The notes under the pieces: generated by a model
What the model saw: only the letters and a program-made list of their open reading frames with translations
The model's database searches: none
Told to the model about the DNA's origin: nothing
From: an uncultured Haliea sp.
Lineage (GTDB): Bacteria > Pseudomonadota > Gammaproteobacteria > Pseudomonadales > Halieaceae
Length of the DNA stretch: 64,000 nt
Assembly: GCA_913061145.1 (NCBI GenBank)
Contig: CAJXUQ010000004.1
Span: forward strand, 1-64,000
Direction of reading: 5' to 3'
Shown: piece by piece, positions 1-9,197 of the stretch
How positions within the stretch are numbered: the stretch's first letter is position 1
Layout: each line of letters starts with the position of its first letter
Made by a program: the position numbers and the translations under genes

Positions 1-47
1 GAGATTTCTGCCTGTCTCGTGGGCTCGGAGATGTGTATAAGAGACAG
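1..47 (+). other. Residual Illumina Nextera adapter (non-genomic)
   Basis: Bases 14-47 match the 34-nt Nextera Read 2 transposase adapter, ending in the mosaic-end sequence AGATGTGTATAAGAGACAG. Bases 1-5 (GAGAT) match the end of the P7 oligo, and bases 6-13 (TTCTGCCT) match an 8-nt i7 index that I recall as N703. The layout P7 tail, index, adapter is the physical order in a library molecule. This is sequencing adapter joined to the contig end, not biology. An open reading frame starting inside it begins MGSEMCIRDR, a peptide typical of adapter contamination. Confidence 0.97.
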
Positions 48-600
48 GCCACATGGCTTGCAGCAGCTTTTCACCCAACCGCCACTGGTGCCAGGCCACG
101 GCCAGCAGGTGCACCGCGACCATCGCCAGCAAGGCATTGAAGGCCCATTCATGCACCACACCGAGAAAATCCCGGGTGCTGCTATCCACCGCATAATACA
201 GCGGTCCGTCAAACAGAATCCGGTCACTGTTGAAAAGCCCGCTAACGGCCTGGGCCAGTAACAGCGTGAGCAGCACCACGACCGACCATCCACCCAGTGG
301 GTTGTGACCCGGGCCCGCCGGCACCTGTCCACGGAGATACCCCAGCACCGTGCGTGGCCCGCGCAGGAAATCCGTGAAGCGGGAGTGACGGCTGCCTATC
401 AGGCCCCAGCCAATGCGAAACACCACCAGCACCAGCAGGGTATACCCTACCCACTGATGCCGCTCCATCTGGCCTTCTTCCGCGGTCCACCACGCCAGTG
501 GCAGGAGCACGGGGAGCGACCAGTGAAACAGGCGCGTGGGCCAGTCCCAGAGCGGGAATCCCGCGCCGCCACGTTTGCCGTTGTCCAGGGGCTCACTCAC
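48..600 (-). CDS. Cytochrome b561-family protein, 3'-truncated at contig end
   Basis: A minus-strand frame from GTG at 600 runs to the adapter junction without a stop (184 codons). It begins MSEPLDNGKRGG and continues with WDWPTRLFHWSLP, the start of the di-haem cytochrome b561 / Ni-Fe hydrogenase b-type family. A membrane His (FHW) is followed by several hydrophobic segments, the family-like stretch RIGWGLIGSRHSRF, and a later HEWAFNALLAMVAVHLLAV helix carrying two candidate haem-ligand His residues. The role is membrane electron transfer between the quinone pool and a periplasmic partner, often a c-type cytochrome. The C-terminus is missing because the contig ends. The NUDIX gene upstream ends 6 nt before this start, so the two are probably co-transcribed. 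Confidence 0.8.
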
Positions 601-606
601 GACGAT

Positions 607-1344
607 TCAGGGACCAATCAGGCAGGGAAACTCGGCCGCCACGTCCTCATAGACGTAGCGCCAGCACTTGTTTTCAAGCACTGCACGGTGACGGGCGCCG
701 GGGCAGCTGCCATCGCCGCTTTCGTAGCCGGCGTCGCCGCGGAACATGACAAAAACCTGCCCATCGGCATGGCAGAAGCGCGGAAACACCGACTGTGGTG
801 GCCGCGAGCGCTCAATGCGCAACAGTTCCTCCACACTGGCATAGCGCGCCAGGTCACAGAGGGTGATGTAGGTTGGCGGCAATACGCCGAGTTCACCGGC
901 ATCGTGCTCCCGCACTGCCTGCGCTACCGCCACCCAGCGCGCCGCGTGAATTTCGCTGCCATCGATTCTGGCCTCGGCGTCGGCCGCCACCGGCGCGGCG
1001 TAGATCCAGGTGGAAAACCGTTTGGGCTCGATCACCGGGGTGGTCCAGTGGCTGATGAGTACCATATCCTCCGGCGACGGTCGCAGACCCGCCTCTTCCT
1101 CCGCTTCCCGCGCCGCCGCGATGCGTGTGGCACGCTCTTCGTCGCCAGCCGCCTGCTCCAGGTCACCGGCTTCCAATGCCCCGCCGGGAAACACCCAGTA
1201 ACCACCGGCAAACAACAGGGCCTTGTTGCGCTTGAGCAGCAGTGTTTCGAGCCCGTCAGGGCCGTCGCGCAGCAGCACCACGGTGCTCGCGGGGCGAGCG
1301 GGCGCCACAGCTGCTTGCGACGCCTGCTCGTGACCGGTGTTCAC
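607..1344 (-). CDS. NUDIX hydrolase family protein
   Basis: A 245-residue protein with an N-terminal NUDIX fold. The strand ASTVVLLRDGPDGLETLLLKRN leads into FPGGALEAGD and a NUDIX helix, AAAREAEEEAGL, which matches the core REAxEEAG followed by a hydrophobic residue. NUDIX enzymes hydrolyse nucleoside diphosphates linked to another moiety; the long C-terminal half resembles the human NUDT19-like / CoA-type group, but the substrate cannot be fixed here. I chose GTG at 1344 (VNTGHEQAS) because it lies just after the stop of the upstream gene at 1350; the frame stays open further upstream but that part overlaps the neighbour. Confidence 0.8.
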   Translation of the reverse strand: MNTGHEQASQAAVAPARPASTVVLLRDGPDGLETLLLKRNKALLFAGGYWVFPGGALEAGDLEQAAGDEERATRIAAAREAEEEAGLRPSPEDMVLISHWTTPVIEPKRFSTWIYAAPVAADAEARIDGSEIHAARWVAVAQAVREHDAGELGVLPPTYITLCDLARYASVEELLRIERSRPPQSVFPRFCHADGQVFVMFRGDAGYESGDGSCPGARHRAVLENKCWRYVYEDVAAEFPCLIGP

Positions 1345-1349
1345 AGCGT

Positions 1350-1751
1350 TCAGCGCTGCCCGACCATGGACAGGTCGTAGCCGAGGCTGCGGGCGCGCTG
1401 CACCGCCTGCGGAAAATCCTCCGCAGGGCGAGTCGCCAGCCACAGGTTGATGGAACGGGTGCCACTGCGGCAGAACGCCAGCACAGGACCACTGCCGCTG
1501 TTGAAGGTCGCCGCCAGACGCGCCAGATCGGGGCCCGGGAAGTTCATCCCGTTAACCGGGTAATACACGTAGTCGAGGCCACTCGCCGCGGCAGCGGCGG
1601 CAAATTCGGCCGAGCTTGGCTGACCGGGGGCCTCACCGTCGGGACGATTATTCACCAGCACCCGGTACCCCGCTGCCGCGATCGCCGGCACATCGTCCAG
1701 GTTGAGCTGCTCGGACACCGCGACCTGTGGCGTCACCTCAATAATTCTCAT
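1350..1751 (-). CDS. TIGR01244-family phosphatase/sulfurtransferase-like protein
   Basis: A 133-residue protein with the opening INNRPDGE-type motif (VLVNNRPDGEAPGQPSS) and the active-site loop FCRSGTRSINLW. This is the CX5R signature of protein-tyrosine-phosphatase and rhodanese-like folds, with the Cys as nucleophile. The layout matches the TIGR01244 / beta-lactamase-hydrolase-like (BLH) family, members of which are found beside sulfide-oxidation and sulfur-transport genes. A TauE/SafE permease lies two genes upstream, consistent with but not proof of sulfur-related work. The stop is 5 nt upstream of the NUDIX start, so translation may be coupled. Confidence 0.8.
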   Translation of the reverse strand: MRIIEVTPQVAVSEQLNLDDVPAIAAAGYRVLVNNRPDGEAPGQPSSAEFAAAAAASGLDYVYYPVNGMNFPGPDLARLAATFNSGSGPVLAFCRSGTRSINLWLATRPAEDFPQAVQRARSLGYDLSMVGQR

Positions 1752-1763
1752 GGTCTCTACCCC

Positions 1764-2444
1764 TTATCCAGCCGCAGCGGACCCGTCGCGCACGCGGTCG
1801 AAGCCGTCACGCAGCAGATCGGCCCAGCGCCGCAGAATGCGGTTGAATTCCGCCCGGTTGGTTACGCTGCTGGTCCATTGCAGCGTCCCTTGATCGATAC
1901 CCCGGCGACGGTCGACAACACGCGCCTGCACTTCTCCGGTGACGCCGTCGACCATCTCAAGCACCAGCGTCATTTCGCCGGCGGAGGTGGTATAGCTGCG
2001 CGTCCGGGCAGCGGACTGCACATCCGGCGCATTGATATCCAGATTCACAATGGCTGGCTTCAGCACCAGGGTATCCTCGCCTTCCGGCGGCGTCTCGACC
2101 AGCGAGTAGGCCGGCGGCTTGCTCAAAGCAGCACGAAACTCCTCGTCACAGGCGGCGGCGACGTCGCCGCGAATGCGGTCGGCATCTTCCTGGCTGATGC
2201 GCGTGGTCACGCTGCGGCTGCTCTGGTTCTGGTCACGCAGCCAGTTCCTGCGAAAGGCCACTTCACAATCGTCCACTTCCACATGCTGGTAGTGCGCAAG
2301 GTCGGCTCCCGGGCGCACATACACATCGGCAAACCGGTAGCCGTCCACACGGGCCAGGCCATCGTCGGTCACCTCAGGCGACGTCGCACAGCCGGCAAAC
2401 ACAGCGCAGGCCAACAGGATCACAGAGGTCATACGTTGAGACAT
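1764..2444 (-). CDS. DUF3313-like lipoprotein
   Basis: A 226-residue protein starting MSQRMTSVILLACAVFAGCATS, a lipoprotein signal with lipobox FAGC, so it is probably lipidated and attached to a membrane. The mature part has VYVRPGADLAHYQHVEVDD, which resembles the opening of DUF3313 proteins, then a mixed alpha/beta region without catalytic motifs that I recognise. The start at 2444 is supported by AAGGAGATATCC immediately upstream; a longer frame would place the ribosome-binding site inside the gene. The function is unknown. It lies 12 nt upstream of the TIGR01244 gene and probably shares its transcript. Confidence 0.7.
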   Translation of the reverse strand: MSQRMTSVILLACAVFAGCATSPEVTDDGLARVDGYRFADVYVRPGADLAHYQHVEVDDCEVAFRRNWLRDQNQSSRSVTTRISQEDADRIRGDVAAACDEEFRAALSKPPAYSLVETPPEGEDTLVLKPAIVNLDINAPDVQSAARTRSYTTSAGEMTLVLEMVDGVTGEVQARVVDRRRGIDQGTLQWTSSVTNRAEFNRILRRWADLLRDGFDRVRDGSAAAG

Positions 2445-2520
2445 GGATATCTCCTTTTCAGTCATCGAACCCTGCACGCACTATAGGCAATCGAAAAGCG
2501 GTATACCACCGTTTCGTCGC

Positions 2521-3276
2521 TCAGGCGAGCAGCCCGAACACCCCATCCCACAGGAGCTTCACCCCCAGTACCACGAGGAAAAAACTGATCACCCGGTAGT
2601 AGAATTTCGCGGGGGAGCGCTTCACCAGCGCGTGCCCCAACCGGACTCCCAGGGGAGCCAGTGGGACCAGTATGAGTGAATACAGCAGATTATCCAGCGT
2701 GAACTGCCCTAACCAGTAATAGGGCAGCAGTTTGACCAGATTGACGACGGCGAAAAACAGGCCGGCCGTACCGGCGAACACCAACGGTGGCAAGCCCTTG
2801 GGCAGCAGGTACATGGTCAGCGGCGGTCCACCTGCGTGGATGCTGAAGCTGGTGAAACCCGCGAGGGTACCGAACACCGCGGCGGGAGCGGCGCGATGAC
2901 GCTGGCTGGCGCGCCCGGCAAAACCCAGCAGCTGCTGCACACCGAACAGCGTGGAGATCAGTCCCACCAACACCCGCATATAATTGTCGTCCATAGCACC
3001 GGCGGTGAGAAAACCCAGGCCAATTCCCACCAATGCACCCGGCAGCAGCAACTGCAGCGCGCGGCGATCGAACACGCCCCAGTACGTCCGCACCACCACC
3101 GCGTCCATCACCACCAGGATGGGCAGCAGAATCGCCGCCGCCTGGGTCGGCGACATGACCAGCGCCATCAGCGGTACTGCGAGGATCGCCACTGCACCGC
3201 CAAAACCGCCCTTGGCGATGCCGTAGAGCATCACCGCGGGAACACTGACGAGATAAAACGCAGGATCGGTGAGCAC
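2521..3276 (-). CDS. TauE/SafE family sulfite/anion exporter
   Basis: A 251-residue, strongly hydrophobic protein with about eight membrane segments in two repeats. The first repeat has YGIAKGGFGGAVAILAVPLMAL; the family Gly-rich loop recurs in the second repeat as TSFSIHAGGPPLTMYLLPKG. This is the inner-membrane TauE/SafE (YfcA) fold, which exports sulfite, sulfoacetate and related organic anions; the substrate here is unknown. The start is GTG and no good ribosome-binding site is visible. It lies 9 nt downstream of purC, so it may be translated from the same message. Confidence 0.85.
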   Translation of the reverse strand: MLTDPAFYLVSVPAVMLYGIAKGGFGGAVAILAVPLMALVMSPTQAAAILLPILVVMDAVVVRTYWGVFDRRALQLLLPGALVGIGLGFLTAGAMDDNYMRVLVGLISTLFGVQQLLGFAGRASQRHRAAPAAVFGTLAGFTSFSIHAGGPPLTMYLLPKGLPPLVFAGTAGLFFAVVNLVKLLPYYWLGQFTLDNLLYSLILVPLAPLGVRLGHALVKRSPAKFYYRVISFFLVVLGVKLLWDGVFGLLA

Positions 3277-3285
3277 GGGGTCGGC

Positions 3286-4389
3286 TCAGGCCAACAGCCC
3301 GAACTCACCACCGAGAATGTCCAGGATCTCGCGGCGGGGATCATCACTACGGGGTAAAGGCTGGCCGGTGATTTTCTCCGCGAGCCCGGTATAGGTGGCC
3401 GAAACCTGCTGGAACACGTCGGCAGGCAGGTGCGTATCGCGGGCCAGTGCCAGGCGCTCCGGCATGCGGTCCTTGTTCAACAGGATGTCGGGGTCGGGGA
3501 AGTGGTTCAGCAACAGCTGGCGAAACCCTTCCTTGGAATTCTCCACAACACGCCCCTCGCGCCAGGCAGGGCCGTCCCAGATGCGCGAGGAATCGGGGGT
3601 TCCCACCTCATCCATGTAAATCATCTGCTGCTCGCCGGCGGCGTTGGTCACATAACCGAACTCGAATTTTGTATCGACGAAAATCTGGTCAAGCGCAGCC
3701 AGCTCGCTGCTGATGACGTTAAAACCGGCACGCAACAGCGATTCGTAGTGGCTGACATCCGCCGCTGAACGAAATCCGAACGCGCTGAAGTGGTCTATCA
3801 GTGCGGCCCTGGCGATGTTCACATCGTCCTGTTCGGGCACACCGGGGATGCCGCGCAGAATACCCTTGGTGGACGGCGTCACCAGCAGATCGGGCAGTTT
3901 CTGGTCGCGCTGCAGACCATCGGGCAGGCGGAGGCCGCAGAATTCGCGCTCGCCTTTGCTGTAGGCGCGCCACATGGATCCGGTGATGTACTGCCGGGCA
4001 ATGGCCTCGATCATCACCGGCCGCGCCTTCTGCACGATCCAGACCAGTGGATGCGGCGTTTCGAGAATATGGCTGGGCGCCAGCCCCCGCTCTCGGAAGC
4101 GCTGAAACCAGTGGTTGGAGATCGCGTTGAGCGCCGCACCCTTGCCCGGTACGCCGGCGAGACCCTCTTCTCCTTCCCAGATACACTCGAAGGCCGAGAT
4201 ACGGTCACTGATGATCATCACCGCCAACGGCGTGTCCGCGGCAACAGGGTAAGCCCGCTCGCGGATCAGCCGTGCGCTGTCTGTGGCGGTAAGCCAGTAC
4301 ACGGAACGCACCTTGCCGGAGTGCACAGGGGCACCCACTCGCAGTGGAAGGTCGTTGTTCACCGCCAGCACAGTGTGGGCAAGGCTCAT
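3286..4389 (-). CDS. purC: Phosphoribosylaminoimidazole-succinocarboxamide synthase
   Basis: A 367-residue SAICAR synthetase, which joins aspartate to CAIR with ATP in purine synthesis in the cytoplasm. Visible family features are the nucleotide-binding start SGKVRSVYW, the motif [16 protein letters not shown], the segment [15 protein letters not shown], and the C-terminal [11 protein letters not shown] and [15 protein letters not shown] strands. The protein is longer than the ~240-residue E. coli PurC and resembles the longer, yeast ADE1-like lineage common in marine Gammaproteobacteria. ATG at 4389 is used. The 175-nt upstream spacer is divergent with pldA. Confidence 0.93.
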   Translation of the reverse strand: MSLAHTVLAVNNDLPLRVGAPVHSGKVRSVYWLTATDSARLIRERAYPVAADTPLAVMIISDRISAFECIWEGEEGLAGVPGKGAALNAISNHWFQRFRERGLAPSHILETPHPLVWIVQKARPVMIEAIARQYITGSMWRAYSKGEREFCGLRLPDGLQRDQKLPDLLVTPSTKGILRGIPGVPEQDDVNIARAALIDHFSAFGFRSAADVSHYESLLRAGFNVISSELAALDQIFVDTKFEFGYVTNAAGEQQMIYMDEVGTPDSSRIWDGPAWREGRVVENSKEGFRQLLLNHFPDPDILLNKDRMPERLALARDTHLPADVFQQVSATYTGLAEKITGQPLPRSDDPRREILDILGGEFGLLA

Positions 4390-4564
4390 GGCAGATTCCC
4401 GTGTTGCGCTCCTACACAGAGCGATCCATTGCCAGGGCCGCCGTGCAGGCGACCCGAAGTGAGCGGCGATTCTAGCAGAGCTGGGCGGGGCGGGGCACCT
4501 TGCCTGTCACTGCGGAAACGGTTCCGTTACACTACACGACGATGAACAGTCCGCCCCGAAACTG

Positions 4565-5590
4565 ATGAAGAAGCATTGCCCACCTCTCCTTCTGCTGCTC
4601 AGCCTGTCGGCCGCGCCTTCCGCACTGGCGGAAAATTGCGTCAGCATCAGCGACGATCAGGCTCGCCTCGCCTGTTACGACACTGCGGCCGGACGCAGCG
4701 CCCCGGGCACGCCCAACACACCCGAGTCGTCACTGGGATGGGGAGCGGACGAAGACGACATCCTGGGTGAAGAAGCCGTGGAACCGGTCAACCTGGCCGA
4801 GGAGGAACTGCTGTTCGGCAAACGCATCGCCGAGGAAGCTGAGCTCACGGGCAACGCCTGGGTGATTACCCCCCATCACCGCAACTATCTGCTGCCACTC
4901 ACCTACGCCGACACACTGAACCGTGACGCCTGGGCCCAGCAGCAGCCCGACGAGGCGATGGACCGGCTGGAAGCCAAATTCCAGCTGAGCCTGAAAACCA
5001 TCGCCTGGGAGAACATCCTGGGGCGCAACAACCACCTGTGGGTGGGGTACACGCAACGCAACTGGTGGCAGGTCTACAACGAGTCCTCACCGTTTCGCGA
5101 AACCAACTACCAGCCGGAAGTATCGCTGTCCTTCGCCAACAACTGGCGCTTCTGGGGTTTTACCAACACCCTCTGGGACGTCGGCTTCGTACACGAGTCC
5201 AACGGCCAGGGCGGTGATCTCTCGCGCAGCTGGAACCGCATCGTGGCTGGGGCTGCCTTTGAGCGTCGCCGCATGACATTGAACGTGCGCGGCTGGTACC
5301 GGATCCCCGAAAGCAGCGGCAGCGACGACAACCCCGATATCGAGGACTACCTCGGCTACGGCGACCTCACCGGCATCTGGAAGTGGGAGCAGCACGAGTT
5401 CGCGGTTCAGGTACGCAACAACCTGCAGGCAGATAATCGTGGCTCGGTGCAGTTGGAGTGGACTTTTCCGGTCAATCGCCGTTTCAAAGGCTACGTGCAG
5501 TATTTCAACGGCTACGGCGAGAGCCTGATCGACTACAACCTGCACCAGAGTCGCATCGGCTTCGGCGTATCGATGACCGATTTGTTATAA
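4565..5590 (+). CDS. pldA: Outer-membrane phospholipase A1
   Basis: A 341-residue protein with a signal peptide (MKKHCPPLLLLLSLSAAPSALA). An N-terminal segment with paired cysteines, CVSISDDQARLACYD, is followed by an acidic linker and a C-terminal beta-barrel. The OMPLA signature is clear: WWQVYNESSPFRETNYQPE, then the catalytic HESNGQ (His and Ser of the triad) and SWNR supplying the Asn. The enzyme hydrolyses phospholipids that reach the outer leaflet, preserving membrane asymmetry, and normally acts as a calcium-dependent dimer. The protein ends in a barrel strand. Divergent from purC. Its stop codon overlaps a promoter for the next gene. Confidence 0.93.
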   Translation: MKKHCPPLLLLLSLSAAPSALAENCVSISDDQARLACYDTAAGRSAPGTPNTPESSLGWGADEDDILGEEAVEPVNLAEEELLFGKRIAEEAELTGNAWVITPHHRNYLLPLTYADTLNRDAWAQQQPDEAMDRLEAKFQLSLKTIAWENILGRNNHLWVGYTQRNWWQVYNESSPFRETNYQPEVSLSFANNWRFWGFTNTLWDVGFVHESNGQGGDLSRSWNRIVAGAAFERRRMTLNVRGWYRIPESSGSDDNPDIEDYLGYGDLTGIWKWEQHEFAVQVRNNLQADNRGSVQLEWTFPVNRRFKGYVQYFNGYGESLIDYNLHQSRIGFGVSMTDLL

Positions 5591-5591
5591 T
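5583..5591 (+). promoter_or_regulatory. Extended -10 promoter candidate for the truncated haemoglobin gene
   Basis: TGTTATAAT gives an exact TATAAT hexamer preceded by the TG of an extended -10 element. It overlaps the TAA stop of pldA and lies about 100 nt upstream of the haemoglobin start. No good -35 is present at 16-18 nt spacing, as is usual for extended -10 promoters. It would let the haemoglobin and TonB-receptor pair be transcribed independently of pldA. Confidence 0.5.
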
Positions 5592-5693
5592 CCCGAACGT
5601 TTATGGCGCAGCCAGCCGCCCGTGCGGGGAGGACTTTCAGCGCCCCGACGCGTACACTGCGTCCCTCACAAAGCCACTATCCACATCGCGACT

Positions 5694-6122
5694 ATGAGCA
5701 CACCCAACACACCCTATGCGATCCTCGGCGACGCCGGCATACGACGCCTGTGTGAGGATTTCTACCGGATTATGGACAGCCGACCCGAGGTGCGGGAGCT
5801 CCGCGCCATGCACGCCGACGACCTCGGCCCGGTCACCGAGCGGCTCACCGACTACCTGACAGGCTGGATGGGAGGCCCCCCGCGCTATGCCGAAAAGCAC
5901 GGCGGTGTCTGCCTGACCGAGCCCCACGCCCCCTTCCATATCGGCCCGAAGATGACCGCGCAATGGCTCTGGTGCATGGAACAGGCGCTGGAGGAAGGCG
6001 GTGCCAGCGATGAGCTGAAAACCATGCTGCGCGTGCCCTTCCAGCGCATTGCGCAGGCAGTGCAGAACCGCGACAACGACGACTCACCGCGCAACAACCC
6101 CAACATTATCGCCGCAGGATAA
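5694..6122 (+). CDS. Group 2 truncated haemoglobin
   Basis: A 142-residue globin. YAILGDAGIRRLCEDFYRIMDSRPEVRELRAMH matches the B/E region of TrHb2 (GlbO/YjbI-like) proteins, and the segment LTGWMGGPPRYAEKHG is characteristic. HAPFHIGPKMTAQWLWCMEQAL carries the proximal His and the Trp typical of group II at position G8. Such proteins bind oxygen or NO and are linked to oxygen supply or NO/peroxide defence. I chose ATG at 5694 because the longer frame overlaps the promoter region and adds residues absent from the family. It ends 3 nt before the TonB receptor, so they form one operon. Confidence 0.9.
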   Translation: MSTPNTPYAILGDAGIRRLCEDFYRIMDSRPEVRELRAMHADDLGPVTERLTDYLTGWMGGPPRYAEKHGGVCLTEPHAPFHIGPKMTAQWLWCMEQALEEGGASDELKTMLRVPFQRIAQAVQNRDNDDSPRNNPNIIAAG

Positions 6123-6125
6123 ACC

Positions 6126-8183
6126 ATGCAGGTCAACAGAACACTGGCGGGCGCCCTGGCCGCCGCCCTCTATGCTGCAACAGCCAGCAGCGAGCCCGTC
6201 CTGGAACAGGTCATCGTCAGCGCCAAACGCATCAGCGAAGAGGCCAGCCGGTTGCCACTGGCCTGGTCGGTCATCAACGATGAAGCGCTGACCCTGATTG
6301 GACACACGCACCCCGCTGAAATCATGCAGCAGGTGCCCGGCGCCTGGATCAGCCGCGGCAATGGCCAGGAAAGCCTCACTGCCCTGCGCTCTCCGGTGCT
6401 GACGGGGGCCGGCGGCTGTGGCTCTTTCTTCATGGCCGCAGATGGCATCAGCCTGCGCGCGCCCGGCTTCTGCAACGTCAACCAGTTGTTCGATGCGAAC
6501 ATTGAGCAGGCCGGCCGTATCGAGGTGATCAAAGGGCCAGCGGGCGCCAGCTACGGCTCCAACGCGATGCACGGTGTCATTAACGTACTCAGTGCGGCAC
6601 CCAACCCTGCGGCAGGACAGCAACTTGCCGTGGAAGCCGGGCCGGATGATTACTACCGGACAAAGCTCAGCCTCAACCACGCCGCGGGGCGACACGCCTT
6701 CAGCCTGCGCGGCAACGTCTCTACCGACGGTGGTTATCAGGACGATTCGGGTTACGACCAGGAGAAACTCACGCTGCGCCACGACTACGCGGGTGACATC
6801 TGGAACTTCCGTACGGTGCTGGATGGGGCCAACCTGAACCAGGAGACGGCGGGGTTCATCCAGGGCTTCGAGGCCTACAAGGACGATGATCTGCGCCGCA
6901 GCAACCCCAACCCGGAAGCCTACCGGGACGCCTGGTCTCTGCGCCTCTACAGTGAGGCCAGCAGAGACATCGGGCCAGACATGCAGCTCAGCATCACCCC
7001 CTACCTGCGCCGCAACCGGATGGAGTTCCTGCAGCATTTCCTCCCCTGGCAGCCCGTGGAGACCAACGCTCACGAATCACTCGGCCTGAGAACCGCGCTG
7101 CACGGCGAGCAGGGTAACCTGAGGTGGGTGGGCGGCGTGGACCTGGAGATCACCGAGGGCTCCCTGCAGGAGGTGCAGGAACAGCCCTTCAGCCCCAACC
7201 AGCCGCAGGGCGTGCATTACGACTACACCGTGGACGCCAGTGTCGGGGCGGCCTGGAGCCAGCTGAACTATGCGCTGTCCGAGCGCTGGACACTGGATGG
7301 TGGCCTGCGCGTGGAGTACACGCATTACGACTACGACAATCGCGGCCCCGCAGGCTCCGTCTGTGCGCCGGAAGCGACCGCGTGCCGGTTCTTCAGGGTT
7401 GCCGACCGCACCGACAGCTTCACTGACTGGTCCGTCAACGCGGGCGCCAGCTACCTCCTGCGCCCCGGCCACAGCGTTTACCTGCGCGCCGCTAACGGCT
7501 TCCGGGCACCGGATACCAGCGAGCTGTACCGCCTGCAGTCAGGCCAATCGGTCGCCGATCTTGACTCGGAGGTGATGGACAACATCGAAATCGGTCTGCG
7601 CGGCGACAACGGCGCCGGTTTCGGCTACGACCTGTCGCTGTACCATATGAACAAGGACGAGGTCATTTTCCAGGACGCAGACCGCCGTAATGTCAGCGGT
7701 GCTCGCACCGAGCACACGGGGCTGGAAATCAGCCTCGACTACCGCAGCCAGGATGCGTGGTATGCACGCCTCGACGCCACAGCCGCACGGCACCGCTACG
7801 CCAACGATGCACTGCCGCTGGGCGTGAATGAATCGATTGACGGCAACGACATCGACACCGCGCCGCGCCTGTTCGGCAGCGCACGAGTTGGCTGGGAGTT
7901 CGCCGCGCGACACGGCAGCACACCGGTGGCGGAACTGGAATGGGTGTACATGGACGAGTATTACCTCGAGCCGGAAAACGCGTTCGAATACGAGGGGCAC
8001 TCACTGCTTAACGTGCGCCTGAGCGCGCCCCTGACCCGCAACCTCGGCGCCACATTGCGGGTGACCAACCTGCTGGATGAAGAGTATGCGGAGCGTGCGG
8101 ATGTCGGTTTTGGCAACTACCGCTACTTCGTCGGCCGGCCACGCGGGGTATTCATGGAGCTGCGCTACAACTGGGGCGTATGA
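6126..8183 (+). CDS. TonB-dependent outer-membrane receptor
   Basis: A 685-residue receptor. After a short signal peptide, a TonB-box-like segment LEQVIVSAKR leads to the plug domain (VPGAWISRGNG, then IEVIKGPAGASYGSNAMHGVINVLS), and the rest is a 22-strand-type barrel ending with GVFMELRYNWGV. ATG at 6126 has AGGAT at good spacing. Such receptors import siderophores, haem, B12, copper chelates or glycans. The plug holds two nearby cysteines (GGCGSFF and PGFCNVN), which could be disulfide-bonded. The substrate is unknown. Being 3 nt behind a truncated haemoglobin hints at iron or haem but proves nothing. Confidence 0.9.
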   Translation: MQVNRTLAGALAAALYAATASSEPVLEQVIVSAKRISEEASRLPLAWSVINDEALTLIGHTHPAEIMQQVPGAWISRGNGQESLTALRSPVLTGAGGCGSFFMAADGISLRAPGFCNVNQLFDANIEQAGRIEVIKGPAGASYGSNAMHGVINVLSAAPNPAAGQQLAVEAGPDDYYRTKLSLNHAAGRHAFSLRGNVSTDGGYQDDSGYDQEKLTLRHDYAGDIWNFRTVLDGANLNQETAGFIQGFEAYKDDDLRRSNPNPEAYRDAWSLRLYSEASRDIGPDMQLSITPYLRRNRMEFLQHFLPWQPVETNAHESLGLRTALHGEQGNLRWVGGVDLEITEGSLQEVQEQPFSPNQPQGVHYDYTVDASVGAAWSQLNYALSERWTLDGGLRVEYTHYDYDNRGPAGSVCAPEATACRFFRVADRTDSFTDWSVNAGASYLLRPGHSVYLRAANGFRAPDTSELYRLQSGQSVADLDSEVMDNIEIGLRGDNGAGFGYDLSLYHMNKDEVIFQDADRRNVSGARTEHTGLEISLDYRSQDAWYARLDATAARHRYANDALPLGVNESIDGNDIDTAPRLFGSARVGWEFAARHGSTPVAELEWVYMDEYYLEPENAFEYEGHSLLNVRLSAPLTRNLGATLRVTNLLDEEYAERADVGFGNYRYFVGRPRGVFMELRYNWGV

Positions 8184-8189
8184 CCGGCA

Positions 8190-9197
8190 TCAGCGCATCG
8201 CGCTAATGCCAACGGCCTCGCGCACCTGCGCCAGCAACGGTACGCTGAAGGCCCGCGCGCGCTCGGCACCCCGCTGCAGTACAGACTCAATATGGCCGGG
8301 GTCGCTGAGCAGGGCTTCGTAGCGCTCGCGCGCCGGCGCCAGAGTTGCATTCACCAGTTCGAACAGCTGTCGCTTGGCCTCGCCCCAGGCGATACCTTCC
8401 TCGAAGTCGGCCCGCATACGCGCGGTCTCCTCAGCTGAGGCAAAAGCGGACCAAATCTGGAACACGGTTGAATCGTCAGGGTCCTTCGGCTCGCCGGGCT
8501 CCAGCAGGTTGGTCTTGATCTTGTTGATCGCCTTGCGCAGCTGCTTTTCCGGGAGAAACAGCGGAATCGTATTCTGGTAGCTCTTGCTCATCTTGCGACC
8601 GTCCAGGCCCTGCAGGACAGCGACATGGTCTTCAACCACGGCTTCGGGAAGCGTGAACAGTGGGGCAAAATGGTGGTTAAAGCGCTGGGCGATGTCCCGC
8701 GCCATCTCCACGTGCTGGATCTGGTCGCGACCGACCGGCACCCGATGTGCGCCGAACATGAGGATATCCGCCGCCATCAATACCGGGTAGCTGAACAGCC
8801 CCATGGTAACGCCGAAATCCGGGTCCTCACCCGCCTCCTCGTTGGCCTGGATCGCGGCTTTGTAGGCATGCGCGCGGTTCATCAGCCCTTTGGCTGCGTT
8901 GCAGCACAGAATCCAGGTCAGCTCGGTAATTTCCGGGATATCTGACTGGCGATAGAACACAGCCCGCTCGGTATCAAGCCCCAGGGCCAGCCAGGTGGCG
9001 GCAATTTCCTTGCTGGACTGACGCACCTGGGCCGGGTCCTGACACTTGATCAGGGCATGGTAGTCGGCCAGGAACAGAAAGGACTCTGTCGCCGGGTCCT
9101 TTGAGGCTGCAATCGCCGGGCGTATAGCTCCGACAAAATTGCCCAGATGCGGCGTACCGGTGGTGGTGATGCCGGTGAGAACTCGTTGTGTTGTCAT
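8190..9197 (-). CDS. trpS: Tryptophanyl-tRNA synthetase
   Basis: A 335-residue class I aminoacyl-tRNA synthetase that charges tRNA-Trp. The N-terminal [13 protein letters not shown] is the HIGH-type motif, [12 protein letters not shown] and [18 protein letters not shown] line the tryptophan pocket, and GRKMSKS is the KMSKS loop. The start MTTQRVLTG at 9197 has AGGA five bases upstream; an ATG 15 nt further upstream would include that ribosome-binding site and was not chosen. The gene is convergent with the TonB receptor, only 6 nt separating the stop codons. Confidence 0.95.
   Translation of the reverse strand: MTTQRVLTGITTTGTPHLGNFVGAIRPAIAASKDPATESFLFLADYHALIKCQDPAQVRQSSKEIAATWLALGLDTERAVFYRQSDIPEITELTWILCCNAAKGLMNRAHAYKAAIQANEEAGEDPDFGVTMGLFSYPVLMAADILMFGAHRVPVGRDQIQHVEMARDIAQRFNHHFAPLFTLPEAVVEDHVAVLQGLDGRKMSKSYQNTIPLFLPEKQLRKAINKIKTNLLEPGEPKDPDDSTVFQIWSAFASAEETARMRADFEEGIAWGEAKRQLFELVNATLAPARERYEALLSDPGHIESVLQRGAERARAFSVPLLAQVREAVGISAMR

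Noticed and set aside
19-261. Plus-strand ORF starting MGSEMCIRDR
   Set aside because: It begins inside the Nextera adapter and runs antisense to the cytochrome b561 gene.
304-1380. Long plus-strand ORF opposite the b561, NUDIX and TIGR01244 genes
   Set aside because: The minus strand carries recognisable NUDIX and CX5R motifs; the plus-strand translation is His/Arg/Gln-rich with no family features, as expected for an antisense shadow in G+C-rich DNA.
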